Below, piece after piece: positions 1-7,141 of a DNA stretch of 13,898 nt. Position numbers and translations under genes: made by a program. The notes below the pieces were generated by a model. That model was not told the origin of the DNA and did no database searches. It worked only from the letters and a program-made list of their open reading frames with translations. Every line of letters begins with the position of its first letter. Position 1 is the stretch's first letter. Source of the DNA: CAINVV01 sp964506325 (GTDB taxonomy: Bacteria; Bacteroidota; Bacteroidia; Bacteroidales; Prolixibacteraceae); contig CAZDLO010000095.1 of assembly GCA_964506325.1 (NCBI GenBank), positions 1 through 13,898 on the forward strand, given 5' to 3'.

Positions 1-502
1 TAAAGGAGACGCATTTTTCGACATAAACATCTTTTCCGGCCTGCATCGCCCAAATACTTGCAAGCCCATGCCAGTGTTGAGGCGTTGCAATTATAACACC
101 ATCTACATCTTTATCATCAAAAACTTTTCGCATGTCTCTTACACGTTTTGGCAAAAATCCCTGTTTCTTTCCTATCTCTGCAATAGCCAAACCGCCCCTG
201 GTATCATCGACGTCGCAAACATACTTTATTTCAATGTTTTTATTAAGTTCAATGACATATAGTATCAAATCGGTCCCCCAACCACCTGCACCAATCAATG
301 CTAATATTACTTTATCATTGACACTCTTCAAATTTGCAGTAGTAAATGAAGATTTTATTTTTGCTCTGTAGCCAGGGATCTGTAAATTCTGCAGACTACT
401 GTTTTCTGTTACATTCCCGTTTCCCCTTCCTGTGCAAGAACTTGCAACACTCATTCCTGCAACACCAATTGAAAGCTGATCAATAAAATTTCTTCTATTC
501 AT
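1..502 (-). CDS. Gfo/Idh/MocA-family oxidoreductase with Tat-like lipoprotein signal, N-terminal 167 residues only
   Basis: The gene starts at the ATG at 502 and runs off the left edge after 167 codons; family members are usually about 400 residues or more. The N-terminus MNRRNFIDQL is a twin-arginine motif (R3-R4-x-F-I), followed by a hydrophobic stretch and a lipobox-like V-A-S-S-C at Cys23, so the product is probably Tat-exported and possibly lipidated. A Rossmann NAD(P)-binding fold follows: GxGxxG at residues 71-76 (GAGGWG), the acidic end of strand 2 in CDVDD (96-100), and TPQHWH (140-145), close to the TPxHWH common in secreted members. The usual E-K-P motif reads VEKC (161-164). Such enzymes oxidise, epimerise or otherwise rework sugars with bound NAD(P). 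The substrate cannot be told. A terminator and a candidate promoter lie upstream, so it is probably its own transcription unit. Confidence 0.9.
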   Translation of the reverse strand, partial: MNRRNFIDQLSIGVAGMSVASSCTGRGNGNVTENSSLQNLQIPGYRAKIKSSFTTANLKSVNDKVILALIGAGGWGTDLILYVIELNKNIEIKYVCDVDDTRGGLAIAEIGKKQGFLPKRVRDMRKVFDDKDVDGVIIATPQHWHGLASIWAMQAGKDVYVEKCVSF

Positions 503-563
503 AAATGCTGGTAATAAAATAATAACTTATCAGTACTAAAAGTGAGCTAACGTGTAGGATACT

Positions 564-597
564 CAAAGTTAAAATTTTATTCGGTTTGATTTAAAAA
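564..597 (-). promoter_or_regulatory. Candidate Bacteroidota promoter for the oxidoreductase gene
   Basis: Read on the minus strand, TAACTTTG (complement of 564-571) matches the Bacteroidota -7 consensus TAnnTTTG exactly. A T-run at 593-597 lies about 21 bases further upstream, where the -33 TTTG box is expected; it reads TTTT, so that half is imperfect. The -7 box is about 62 bases before the ATG at 502 and sits downstream of the terminator at 647-685, which fits an independent promoter. No transcription start is known. Confidence 0.4.
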
Positions 598-646
598 GTC
601 GTAACTATTACTTTTGATATAAAAATTTGCACTTCGCACTGATAGG

Positions 647-685
647 AAAAACTGGTTGATGAAAGATTAGGTCTTCATCAGCCAG
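647..685 (-). terminator. Rho-independent terminator after the ceramidase-like gene
   Basis: Arms at 652-663 and 674-685 form a 12-base-pair stem (CTGGTTGATGAA against TTCATCAGCCAG, one G-U pair) with a 10-base loop. On the minus strand the stem is followed by five T residues (complement of 647-651). It begins 8 bases after the stop codon of the ceramidase-like gene, so transcription of that gene should end here. Confidence 0.8.
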
Positions 686-692
686 ATAATTT

Positions 693-2249
693 TCAGTGAA
701 CTATTTTTAAGAGGGATACTTTTCCAGTGCCTTCGTTATTTTGTTGGGGATTATCTTCCATTATCGATTTTGTCATCTTAATGACAGCATCCACCATTAC
801 ATCTTCAACTTCCGGGGCATAGCCTACCGGTGATCCATATTGAATTTGAATAGTCTGTGCCTGATAGACATTTTGACGGACAATTTCACGTGTTGGTATA
901 TACAGATTATGTTCACCCATATAGGCAAATACCATTATGGGCATGGTTGTACGAAAAGCATCTTTTATACGCATGCCTATGGGTGCGCATACTTCACCCT
1001 GCATGGCCACAAAAGCCATCTTCCCGATGCATGAAACAATTACCTCTTCATAGATGCACGGATAATCGCTATGAATGGTGGATGCGTATTTCTCTAAAAG
1101 CACCTTATCTGATTTATTAATCAGGTAAGTATCATACGTGCAAACCATTTCATCAGTTCCTTTCGGGAAAGGTATATTCTTTTCATAATAGCGTAGCAGC
1201 ATGCGCACCCAGTTTGTTTCCCGATACTCGTTTGGAAAACTAACGAAACCAACGTCTTTTGGAAATTTCTTGGCTAATACCAACGCTGAATCTTTGGAAA
1301 TAGGCGCAGCCAAAGGAAGGGATACCCTTTCCAATCTTGTTTGTATTGGTCCGGTGATATTTTCCATAGGCGCTTCCATGATTTCAATTAATCTCTGCGC
1401 CAGTAAGTGTCCTACCATTTTTGATTTTTCCTCGCCAAGATTATATATGCTATTTAAGCCCGTAGGCATCTGGTTACCACCGGACGCATCACCATAAAGA
1501 GCTAAAATACCGGGATAATTTTGTTCTATCTCATCCATGGCATATCCTGGATGACCAGGTTCTATCTTTGGACCCTCAGCCATTGCCGGATGGGTAGGCT
1601 GATTAAAAAGAACTGCAATGGGTTTGTTTTTAAACATTACTTTTAACGCCTGAATTTCATAATCAATAGGTTCGTTACCGCCGCTTCTTCTGATATCTCG
1701 TATAAAATATCCATTGCCAAAACCAAATTTAAGTGTTACCGGGCCTTTTTCGTTATCAATTGCTTCCTTAATTAGGTCGAATATGCGATCGGCAAGCCAT
1801 TTGCCATATTCAAAATTAGCAGGATCAATCTGGATTGTTGCACTGTGGTTATGGGTTGCCAATAGAACTAATTGTGCGGGGTCTATGCCTAATTCATCCT
1901 TGACACGTTTCCGCAATATAGGAGTTCCCACATCAAGGCAATTGAGATCATAGGTCACAAAAATCATACGTTTAACACCGTCATTGAGGACCAATGCCCG
2001 GGCATGTATATCATGCAACGTTCCGTTTGATGTATTACCATTAGCCATTACACCAGCGGTTCTATTAGTGATAACAGCTTTGGCCACTCCTGCTTTCATT
2101 AGCGATTTTTCCATAACAGAGCCGTAGCTAAGACTGCATGAAAAAACAAGACATAAAACAATCACTTTCAATTTCCCTATCCCAAATCCTGTGAGACTTC
2201 TAATTGATTTTGATTGTCTTCCTATTAATGTTATTAGACTATTTTTCAT
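693..2249 (-). CDS. Neutral/alkaline ceramidase-like secreted hydrolase (N-terminal domain only)
   Basis: The 518-residue product matches the N-terminal catalytic domain of neutral/alkaline non-lysosomal ceramidases, zinc amidases that split N-acyl sphingosines into fatty acid and sphingoid base. Family landmarks appear in order: KAGVAKAVIT at 52-61, THNHS at 132-136 (H133, H135), THP at 219-221 (H220), YGDASGGNQMP at 252-262, QGEVCAP at 417-423 (E419) and YMGEHNLYIPTRE at 443-455. H133 or H135, H220, E419 and Y443 are the likely zinc ligands by analogy with the Pseudomonas enzyme. A hydrophobic export signal covers residues about 27-43; V-F-S-C at 35-38 could also serve as a lipobox. Known bacterial ceramidases are about 650 residues and carry a C-terminal Ig-like domain, which is absent here, so the true substrate may not be ceramide. 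The start has no clear ribosome site. A terminator follows. Confidence 0.85.
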   Translation of the reverse strand: MKNSLITLIGRQSKSIRSLTGFGIGKLKVIVLCLVFSCSLSYGSVMEKSLMKAGVAKAVITNRTAGVMANGNTSNGTLHDIHARALVLNDGVKRMIFVTYDLNCLDVGTPILRKRVKDELGIDPAQLVLLATHNHSATIQIDPANFEYGKWLADRIFDLIKEAIDNEKGPVTLKFGFGNGYFIRDIRRSGGNEPIDYEIQALKVMFKNKPIAVLFNQPTHPAMAEGPKIEPGHPGYAMDEIEQNYPGILALYGDASGGNQMPTGLNSIYNLGEEKSKMVGHLLAQRLIEIMEAPMENITGPIQTRLERVSLPLAAPISKDSALVLAKKFPKDVGFVSFPNEYRETNWVRMLLRYYEKNIPFPKGTDEMVCTYDTYLINKSDKVLLEKYASTIHSDYPCIYEEVIVSCIGKMAFVAMQGEVCAPIGMRIKDAFRTTMPIMVFAYMGEHNLYIPTREIVRQNVYQAQTIQIQYGSPVGYAPEVEDVMVDAVIKMTKSIMEDNPQQNNEGTGKVSLLKIVH

Positions 2250-2370
2250 TTACTTTTTTTTAAGTTTTAAATTCATCTTCTGAATTCACGATAAATTATT
2301 CATTTGCAACTCACTAGGCACTATGGTTATTATACCAACTACCATATACAAAATATTTTTATCATTTAAT

Positions 2371-2392
2371 TGGACACACCGGAGTAAAAATC
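2371..2392 (+). repeat. IS-end-like sequence, copy 1 of an inverted pair
   Basis: The sequence TGGACACACCGGAGTAAAAA followed by TC matches the reverse complement of 6914-6936 with one substitution and one inserted A. It begins with TG, as IS3-family termini do, and points rightward. The other copy points leftward next to an IS3 transposase fragment, so both are probably terminal inverted repeats of the same IS type. The flanks (AAT on the left here, GTC on the right of the other copy) show no shared target-site duplication. Confidence 0.55.
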
Positions 2393-2998
2393 TGCCTACG
2401 CCTGGGTAAATTAAACCTTTAGTACCGGATATAAGTAAATAAAATTCAAATAATTAAGGGTTGATCGCGAAAAACGGCGGAAGGTGGTCAACTTGGGCGT
2501 TTTTTCCAAATATGACCTTATTATTTGAATTAATCAAAAAGCATTGCAATAAAAAGAAGCTGAATAATGTAAAATCAACATTTTTTCAAAACCTCAAAAG
2601 AAATGAATCGCTTTTGTTTCTTGTGCTTATTATTGCTGGTATGAGTTTACCCGGCTGGATATTTGGTTAGATTGGATAGCCGGCGTATCCAGTAAGAGGG
2701 GGGCGAAAGTTCCCTTTTCTATATCAAACATTAATTTTGCTTCTCATGAACAATTCCCCTAAAGATTTGTTACATTTGAAAGACTTCCAACCACTTGCCT
2801 GTGATTTTTTCATAAGAACAGAGGGACACAATCGGTACTGCTTCTACTGAACTTCGGCTAAAATCACAACTGGTCCAAAGCACACTCAGTAACAAGGCAC
2901 CTCCACCTCCTAAATAGTCTTTATACTTTTTTATAAAAAGCTAGATATATGAAAAAACTATTATTCTTTATCATTGTTCATTGTCATTTATATTGAAA

Positions 2999-3178
2999 AA
3001 TCATGCCCTTGGTTTATCCAGAGCTATAAAAGCTGTTGAAAACGGAATACGATTGCCTTAGAGTAACGGAACCGTGGAAGGACATGTAAACCGGATAAAG
3101 AGCATCAAGTGTCAAATGTATGGAAGGGCTGGTTTTGAGCTGCTGCATAGGAAAATCATCCTATTCCAGGATAGATAA
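2999..3178 (+). pseudogene. C-terminal remnant of an ISL3-family transposase
   Basis: The frame from 2999 to the stop at 3176-3178 reads NHALGLSRAIKAVENGIRLP, a TAG at 3059-3061, then SNGTVEGHVNRIKSIKCQMY, GRAGFELLHRKIIL and FQDR. The block S-N-G-x-V-E-G-x-x-N-R-x-K-x-I-K-x-Q-M-Y-G-R is the conserved tail of ISL3-type DDE transposases, including the last catalytic glutamate (in VEG). The TAG sits where these proteins usually have PYSNG, so it looks like a tyrosine codon turned stop. Everything upstream of about 2999 is missing. The fragment runs opposite to the surrounding genes and is a dead insertion relic. Confidence 0.8.
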
Positions 3179-3261
3179 CCGTCCCTAAATGTGATGAAGA
3201 ACCAATTTTGCCGGTGCCACCACTTTAATTCCTAAATCCAGGTTTTACCGGATAACAATGA

Positions 3262-5499
3262 TTATTTATTAATTGGTTCACCTATAATGCCTAAATAACG
3301 CCCCATCCAATATGGCAATAACCAGATATCGCCGGCACTTTCCTCTCCACTTCCATTGCCCCCTTTTTTGTCAATATTGAACATATTTGCATTATGCCTC
3401 TGAATCGGCCTTTCATCAGGGGGAAGAACTTCCTTGAGAGTTTGTCTTCGTAAATTTGGCTCTATTTTTTCAATATCTTTCCTGTGGCTGTTTTTAATAT
3501 CCCAGTTGATAAGATCCAGAGGATGTTCCTGAAGATACCATATTGCCTCATCAAGGTCAAATGTATTGGTAACCATTGCTGTAAATATATTCCAGGCTCC
3601 CTCTTTTTCAGGTCTTTCTATTTCCCAATGGTCTATAATAGCATCCTTATATTTTTCCTTTAATGTATCATTAAATGCATAGCGGTAAAGACCCCAATAA
3701 CCAACAAAGTACATCTCATCATCAGAATGATTCCAGGAACCGATAAAAGGGCCACTCAATTTACCAGTATCAGATAGTGCTTTACCTCTTTCATTCATGG
3801 GAGCCATTAAGTTCTCCAAATAACCAAATTTGTCCATCAGTTCAAATGCCTTCTCCTTGTATATTTCCTTATGTGTAAAATGGTAAGCTGTCTGAAGCAT
3901 TCCTATTAAGTTGGAAGAATTAAGTTTCCTGTCTCCAGCATTCCTTGGGCAACTATTTACAAAGTCAGGATTCCATTTGCCCCACTGAGTTGGTTTGCCG
4001 TCATAATCAATCAGGTACATGTCATTGTCCACAATATGCTTCATTAAGATATCAATCAGATGGATAGCTCTTTTCTGAACGGATTCGACATCAATTAATT
4101 CAGCCATAGCACCCAAAGCAAAAATATGCCCTATGGCTTCATCACTGCTGGTGGTAGCTTTCCAGTCCCATCCCGGATCCGTTGAATGCTGCCATCTTTC
4201 AGGATCTGCCAATACATTGATATACCCGCTTCGTTCAAATGATCTCGCAGGAAACCCGGGGATTGATGTAATACTAAATAGACGCTCAAATGCATCAAGT
4301 GATTCAATACAGTTTTGCAAAGCATCATCCGATTTAGTGACTGCATACCTGAAGATCTCTCCGCCAAGGTACATAGCTGTCCATAGTCCATCATTGTCTG
4401 AATCTCTTAAGCTCCCTGAAGAGAGATTGCCATCCTTCATGCCTCCCAGGGAAGCATTAAATCCATTCCTGATATGGCGTTGTCTTACCTGTTTTTCAAA
4501 AAACATTGCTTTATCTTCGAGAGTCATTTTTTTGAAAAATATCTGTCCCAACCCATTGTTGGTTAAAATTAAAACAGAATTTTCTGGTCCCATGGATATA
4601 TTCTTAACAGAATCCCCGGGCAACCACCTTAGGCCATTGTAATAATTGTACTTTCCATCATCACGTAACATGAACGCACCAAGAGTTGACCCGAACCACA
4701 TTTTTCCATCGATTTCATTAACAGTTGTAATTTCTGTACAGGGTAGTTTCCTATTGATTTCTCCTGACTCTTTTTTTAACTTGAGATCAAACACAATATA
4801 TCCGTTGGTTGTCCCGATTATTGCCTTGTTGTTATATGCAGTTAAATCAAAACTGGTAAAATCATTACCGGAAAAAATCTGTTCAATCTTCTTTGTTTGA
4901 ATGGAAAAAGTGCTTAACGAATTGCCGGTTAATATCCAGAAAAGGTCATTGTCTTTCTGGTATCTGATATCAATAATACTTGCTCCGGGGAGTTTTCCTT
5001 CCCATAATACTGATGAATCCTGAATACATTTCATTGTTTCACAGTCGCTTACCAGGAAAGTAAAATCTTTTCCACCACAAAACAGTTTAGCTCTGGGCAT
5101 TCCGTGTTTTAAATATAATTTACCGGCCCAGGCATTGCTCAAAACTGCGTCATTATCAAGATAAACCAGTTGATTATCGTAAATACCAATACTTGTTATC
5201 TTTTTATTTGCCATCGGGCGGTATGAAAAATCTGATTCTACTGTACCCGGATAAAGAAATTCACCACTAAATGGTTTTTGTAATCCTTCTGACGAGAAAA
5301 TTTGTATTACCCCATTTCTGTCGGATACTACTTTGAATAACTTAAGATACTGGTTTTTAGTAAAGAACTTTATACTGTAATCCTGAATAAAGGCATTATC
5401 CGTATGTTTCTGTTTAACCTGCACATCATTTTTTGTAGTACAGGATATAGATAAAAATGCTATGTATATGGGAATAATCCAATGTATTGTTTTTTTCAT
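3262..5499 (-). CDS. Propeller-toroid lipoprotein of unknown activity
   Basis: The 745-residue product starts MKKTIHWIIP and has a lipobox ending at Cys20 (LSISC), so it should be lipid-anchored. Residues about 40-325 are beta-rich with repeated units such as MWFGSTLGAFML (267-278), ending LTNNGLGQIFF (312-322), like the propeller blades of two-component-regulator or WD-like domains. Residues about 345-740 are helix-rich and resemble an alpha/alpha six-hairpin toroid, as in several glycoside hydrolase, epimerase and lyase families. Clustered acidic and aromatic residues there suggest a catalytic cleft: RDSDNDGLWTAMYLGGE (365-381), DPGWDWKATTSSDEAIGH (441-458) and SWNHSDDEMYFVGYWGLYR (588-606). 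I do not recognise a named family. It follows deacetylase copy A by 184 bases and may share its transcript. Its likely role is processing or binding the imported ligand in the periplasm or at the surface; this is inference. Confidence 0.8.
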   Translation of the reverse strand: MKKTIHWIIPIYIAFLSISCTTKNDVQVKQKHTDNAFIQDYSIKFFTKNQYLKLFKVVSDRNGVIQIFSSEGLQKPFSGEFLYPGTVESDFSYRPMANKKITSIGIYDNQLVYLDNDAVLSNAWAGKLYLKHGMPRAKLFCGGKDFTFLVSDCETMKCIQDSSVLWEGKLPGASIIDIRYQKDNDLFWILTGNSLSTFSIQTKKIEQIFSGNDFTSFDLTAYNNKAIIGTTNGYIVFDLKLKKESGEINRKLPCTEITTVNEIDGKMWFGSTLGAFMLRDDGKYNYYNGLRWLPGDSVKNISMGPENSVLILTNNGLGQIFFKKMTLEDKAMFFEKQVRQRHIRNGFNASLGGMKDGNLSSGSLRDSDNDGLWTAMYLGGEIFRYAVTKSDDALQNCIESLDAFERLFSITSIPGFPARSFERSGYINVLADPERWQHSTDPGWDWKATTSSDEAIGHIFALGAMAELIDVESVQKRAIHLIDILMKHIVDNDMYLIDYDGKPTQWGKWNPDFVNSCPRNAGDRKLNSSNLIGMLQTAYHFTHKEIYKEKAFELMDKFGYLENLMAPMNERGKALSDTGKLSGPFIGSWNHSDDEMYFVGYWGLYRYAFNDTLKEKYKDAIIDHWEIERPEKEGAWNIFTAMVTNTFDLDEAIWYLQEHPLDLINWDIKNSHRKDIEKIEPNLRRQTLKEVLPPDERPIQRHNANMFNIDKKGGNGSGEESAGDIWLLPYWMGRYLGIIGEPINK

Positions 5500-5673
5500 C
5501 AGTAATAACTTTTAATGACTAATTTGAATTTTATCCTATCACTTTTTCTTTTTGCGGGAGCTTTCATTGGACGGACTATCCTTTTTTAATCGGGACAACA
5601 CTTCCATGTTAAGTAAAATTGTTCATCTTTCACAAGCGATGATGATATCAAACATCTGATGAAGACCAAACTA

Positions 5674-6710
5674 AATTCAGCTTCTACCGTTGATTGCTTT
5701 TCCTTTGCAATTCTAAAAGCGGACGATAACCTATGAGTATCACTCCCTGGTCTTTTATCAATTGTTTTATATCGGGATCAATCGTAAAGCACTCGGCTTC
5801 CTGGACTCTTTTTTCTGCTGAGCCGGAAATCGACTTCATATCTTCGCTCCGCTTCGAAGCATGAATATATAATTCGGTAACTCCGGGTTTCAAATTTTTG
5901 ATAATGTTTATCCAGTATGGTTTTACCTCTTTGTACTCCTTACTAACAGGAGAAATAAAATAATCGGTAAAGACCAGACCTTTCTTTGCAAGCTCTTCAC
6001 GAAGATTTGGCTGATTGCGAACCTTCATGGTCTCTTGAGAGGCCATCCGCAGGGGGAGAAAGAACTCCTGAGCCAGCTGAACATACACCTTTAGAAAATT
6101 AGAATCCACTTGAAATGTAAACATGTGTGAATCAATATGAGTAACAGGGATTCCTGCCTGGAGTGCTTTTTGAATCTGTGCACGCCCTTCGATCAATGCT
6201 TCCTCCGGAGTTGCGTGGGCATATACCTCTTCAACCTGTCGCCATAAATAACCATCAAGATCATATAGACCTTTAACCATATCCTTAGGTACCACTGAGC
6301 CCCATCGATAATTTCTCCACTCTGAAGTGAGGGTCAGGTGCACTCCAAAATCTTTCTCAGGGTGTTTTCTGCTGTAATCGGCAATGTGACTAAACCAGGG
6401 ACAAGGTGTCATGATAGTGCCGGAAGTGATTAGGCCCTTCTCCATTCCATCAATAGCACCCATGTTGGCAGCATAGATCATCCCTACATCATCACAATTG
6501 ACAATCAACAACTTATCTGTCGGTTTATAACCCAACCTTTCAGCAAGGGACTTGGTCTGGGCGGATGAAAAAAATCCGAATGAAAAGAGGAAGAGAATTA
6601 GAAGTAGGGACCGGAATAATTTATTTTTTAATTTCTGGAATATATCTTTTTTGTTCATGATGTTATTATTTGTTGATTAATACTCTGTTGTCTGAATAGT
6701 AAGTTAATAT
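5674..6710 (-). repeat. Direct duplication unit, copy A
   Basis: This roughly 1,037-base stretch aligns without gaps to 7265-8301 in the same orientation (constant offset of 1,591). It covers the whole deacetylase gene, about 10 bases after the stop, and about 50 bases before the start. By hand count the coding part differs at 26 of 975 positions and the 50-base upstream part (6661-6710) at 7. Similarity ends abruptly at both edges. The copies are separated by 554 bases that mostly hold transposase remnants. Confidence 0.9.
5684..6658 (-). CDS. Secreted ChbG/YdjC-type carbohydrate deacetylase, copy A
   Basis: The 324-residue product belongs to the ChbG/HpnK (YdjC) family, metal-dependent enzymes that remove N-acetyl groups from sugars such as chito-oligosaccharides. 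Metal-site motifs are visible: NCDDVGM at 54-60 (D56, D57), DFGVHLTL at 103-110 (H107) and THIDSHM at 173-179 (H174, D176, H178). A signal peptide with a hydrophobic core at about 16-30 and an SSA-Q cleavage site near 33/34 sends it to the periplasm, unlike the cytoplasmic enterobacterial ChbG. It differs from copy B at 13 residues (I6V, F23V, N116Q, V123A, M127K, E144D, Y146H, F180G, V184E, N187A, E210A, K212E, Q216H; A to B); residues 217-324 are identical. Phe180, right after the HIDSHM motif, replaces a glycine that I recall as usual in this subfamily. Copy A may therefore have altered specificity or weaker activity. Confidence 0.9.
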   Translation of the reverse strand: MNKKDIFQKLKNKLFRSLLLILFLFSFGFFSSAQTKSLAERLGYKPTDKLLIVNCDDVGMIYAANMGAIDGMEKGLITSGTIMTPCPWFSHIADYSRKHPEKDFGVHLTLTSEWRNYRWGSVVPKDMVKGLYDLDGYLWRQVEEVYAHATPEEALIEGRAQIQKALQAGIPVTHIDSHMFTFQVDSNFLKVYVQLAQEFFLPLRMASQETMKVRNQPNLREELAKKGLVFTDYFISPVSKEYKEVKPYWINIIKNLKPGVTELYIHASKRSEDMKSISGSAEKRVQEAECFTIDPDIKQLIKDQGVILIGYRPLLELQRKSNQR

Positions 6711-6774
6711 CATAATACTCCCAAAAAATAGGGCCAACGTGTTAGTAAAAATTCTTTTAATTATAATACCCGTT

Positions 6775-6911
6775 TTGACAAAACAAACCCGATGCAAATT
6801 CTCTCCGGAGTTCAAGGCTAAATTGCTTTAGAAGCAGCAAAGGAACAAATGACACTCTCTGACTTGGCCAAGAAGTTTGAGGTAAATCCAGTGGTTATTT
6901 CCAGTTGGAAG
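6775..6911 (+). pseudogene. Frameshifted IS3-family orfA (transposase DNA-binding subunit) remnant
   Basis: The frame from about 6775 reads TKQTRCKFSPEFKAK and then, after loss of one base near 6826, ALEAAKEQMTLSDLAKKFEV followed by NPVVISSWK. This is the classic N-terminal helix-turn-helix of IS3/IS911-type OrfA proteins. The reading frame breaks about 15 residues in and homology stops at about 6911, just before an IS-end-like sequence. The rest of orfA and all of orfB are missing, so an internal deletion seems to have joined orfA to the element's end. It points opposite to the host genes. Confidence 0.8.
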
Positions 6912-6913
6912 GT

Positions 6914-6936
6914 GATTTTTTACTCCGGCGTGTCCA
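6914..6936 (-). repeat. IS-end-like sequence, copy 2 of an inverted pair
   Basis: The complement of these bases reads TGGACACGCCGGAGTAAAAA plus ATC, nearly identical to 2371-2392 in inverted orientation. On the plus strand it ends in GTGTCCA, which fits the 3' CA end of an IS3-type element, and it directly follows the orfA remnant. It also interrupts the IS630-type remnant on its right, so it marks an insertion boundary. Confidence 0.6.
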
Positions 6937-7090
6937 GTCAACATCAAAAATGCTGGCCAGGTCGATAATTGTTCGTCCTTGATTGGATAAAAGAAGGCAT
7001 TGACTTCGTTTTCTGATTTGATTATTAGAGTTTTTACTGCTCAGCACTAATGCTTCAAGTTCCTCTGTTTGTAGTGTTTATATATTTCAT
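6937..7090 (-). pseudogene. N-terminal remnant of an IS630-family transposase
   Basis: From an ATG at 7090 the minus strand begins MKYINTTNRGT and hits a stop; shifted by one base it continues TEELEALVLSSKNSNNQIRK, then RSQCLLLSNQGRTIIDLASI and FDVD. The pattern (elements of x-S-K-N, R-x-R-S-Q-x-L-L-L-S, and an LA-x-I-F-x-V helix-turn-helix) is the N-terminal DNA-binding region of IS630-type transposases. It stops at 6937, exactly where the IS-end-like sequence begins and where the family would normally continue with an R-x-T-I-x-R-W motif. It therefore seems to have been cut by the IS3-type insertion and is also frameshifted. Confidence 0.75.
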
Positions 7091-7141
7091 AATGAGATAT
7101 ATAAACACATTATAGCACATAAACAAATTAATGCAACATTA

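Larger units (their letters stand above)
2250..3261. other. 1-kb gene-poor region with insertion-sequence debris
   Basis: No intact gene is supported in these roughly 1,000 bases. The right end holds a decayed ISL3 transposase tail (2999-3178). An IS-end-like sequence lies at 2371-2392, and a weaker relative of it, inside an imperfect palindrome, at 2670-2691. A 23-codon-scale signal-peptide-like start occurs at 2949 (15 codons, then TGA), and a 57-codon open stretch on the minus strand (2770-2940) reads like a lipoprotein signal but has no start codon. The GC-rich patch at about 2461-2510 differs from the AT-rich surroundings and may be another IS end, but I cannot assign it. This debris separates the ceramidase-like gene from the propeller-toroid gene. 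Confidence 0.6.

Noticed and set aside
1201..1497. Plus-strand frame antisense to the ceramidase-like gene
   Set aside because: The opposite strand carries a gene with clear family motifs; this frame has none.
2461..2670. Plus-strand open frame of 69 codons from a TTG, with a GC-rich beginning
   Set aside because: The product matches nothing I recognise and the start is weak. The GC-rich first 50 bases look more like part of an IS end than coding sequence, but I could not assign them to a family with confidence.
2670..2691. Third copy of the TGGACAC-type IS end on the minus strand (TGGATACGCCGG...)
   Set aside because: Only the first 12 bases agree well (10 of 12 with copy 1); overall 14 of 22. 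The site is itself an imperfect palindrome around GCCGGC, so the resemblance may be chance.
4133..4642. 169-codon plus-strand open frame inside the propeller-toroid gene
   Set aside because: It lies wholly antisense to a well-supported gene and has no recognisable motif, so it is a shadow frame.
5499..5567. 22-codon minus-strand frame MKAPAKRKSDRIKFKLVIKS-YY whose TGA overlaps the start of the propeller-toroid gene
   Set aside because: Such a short lysine-rich frame in AT-rich DNA is expected by chance, and nothing supports translation. The overlap could allow coupling, but there is no further evidence.
6711..6774. Possible promoter for deacetylase copy A
   Set aside because: No TAnnTTTG box was found on the minus strand in this short AT-rich stretch; the nearest (complement of CAAAAAATA) has the wrong spacing.
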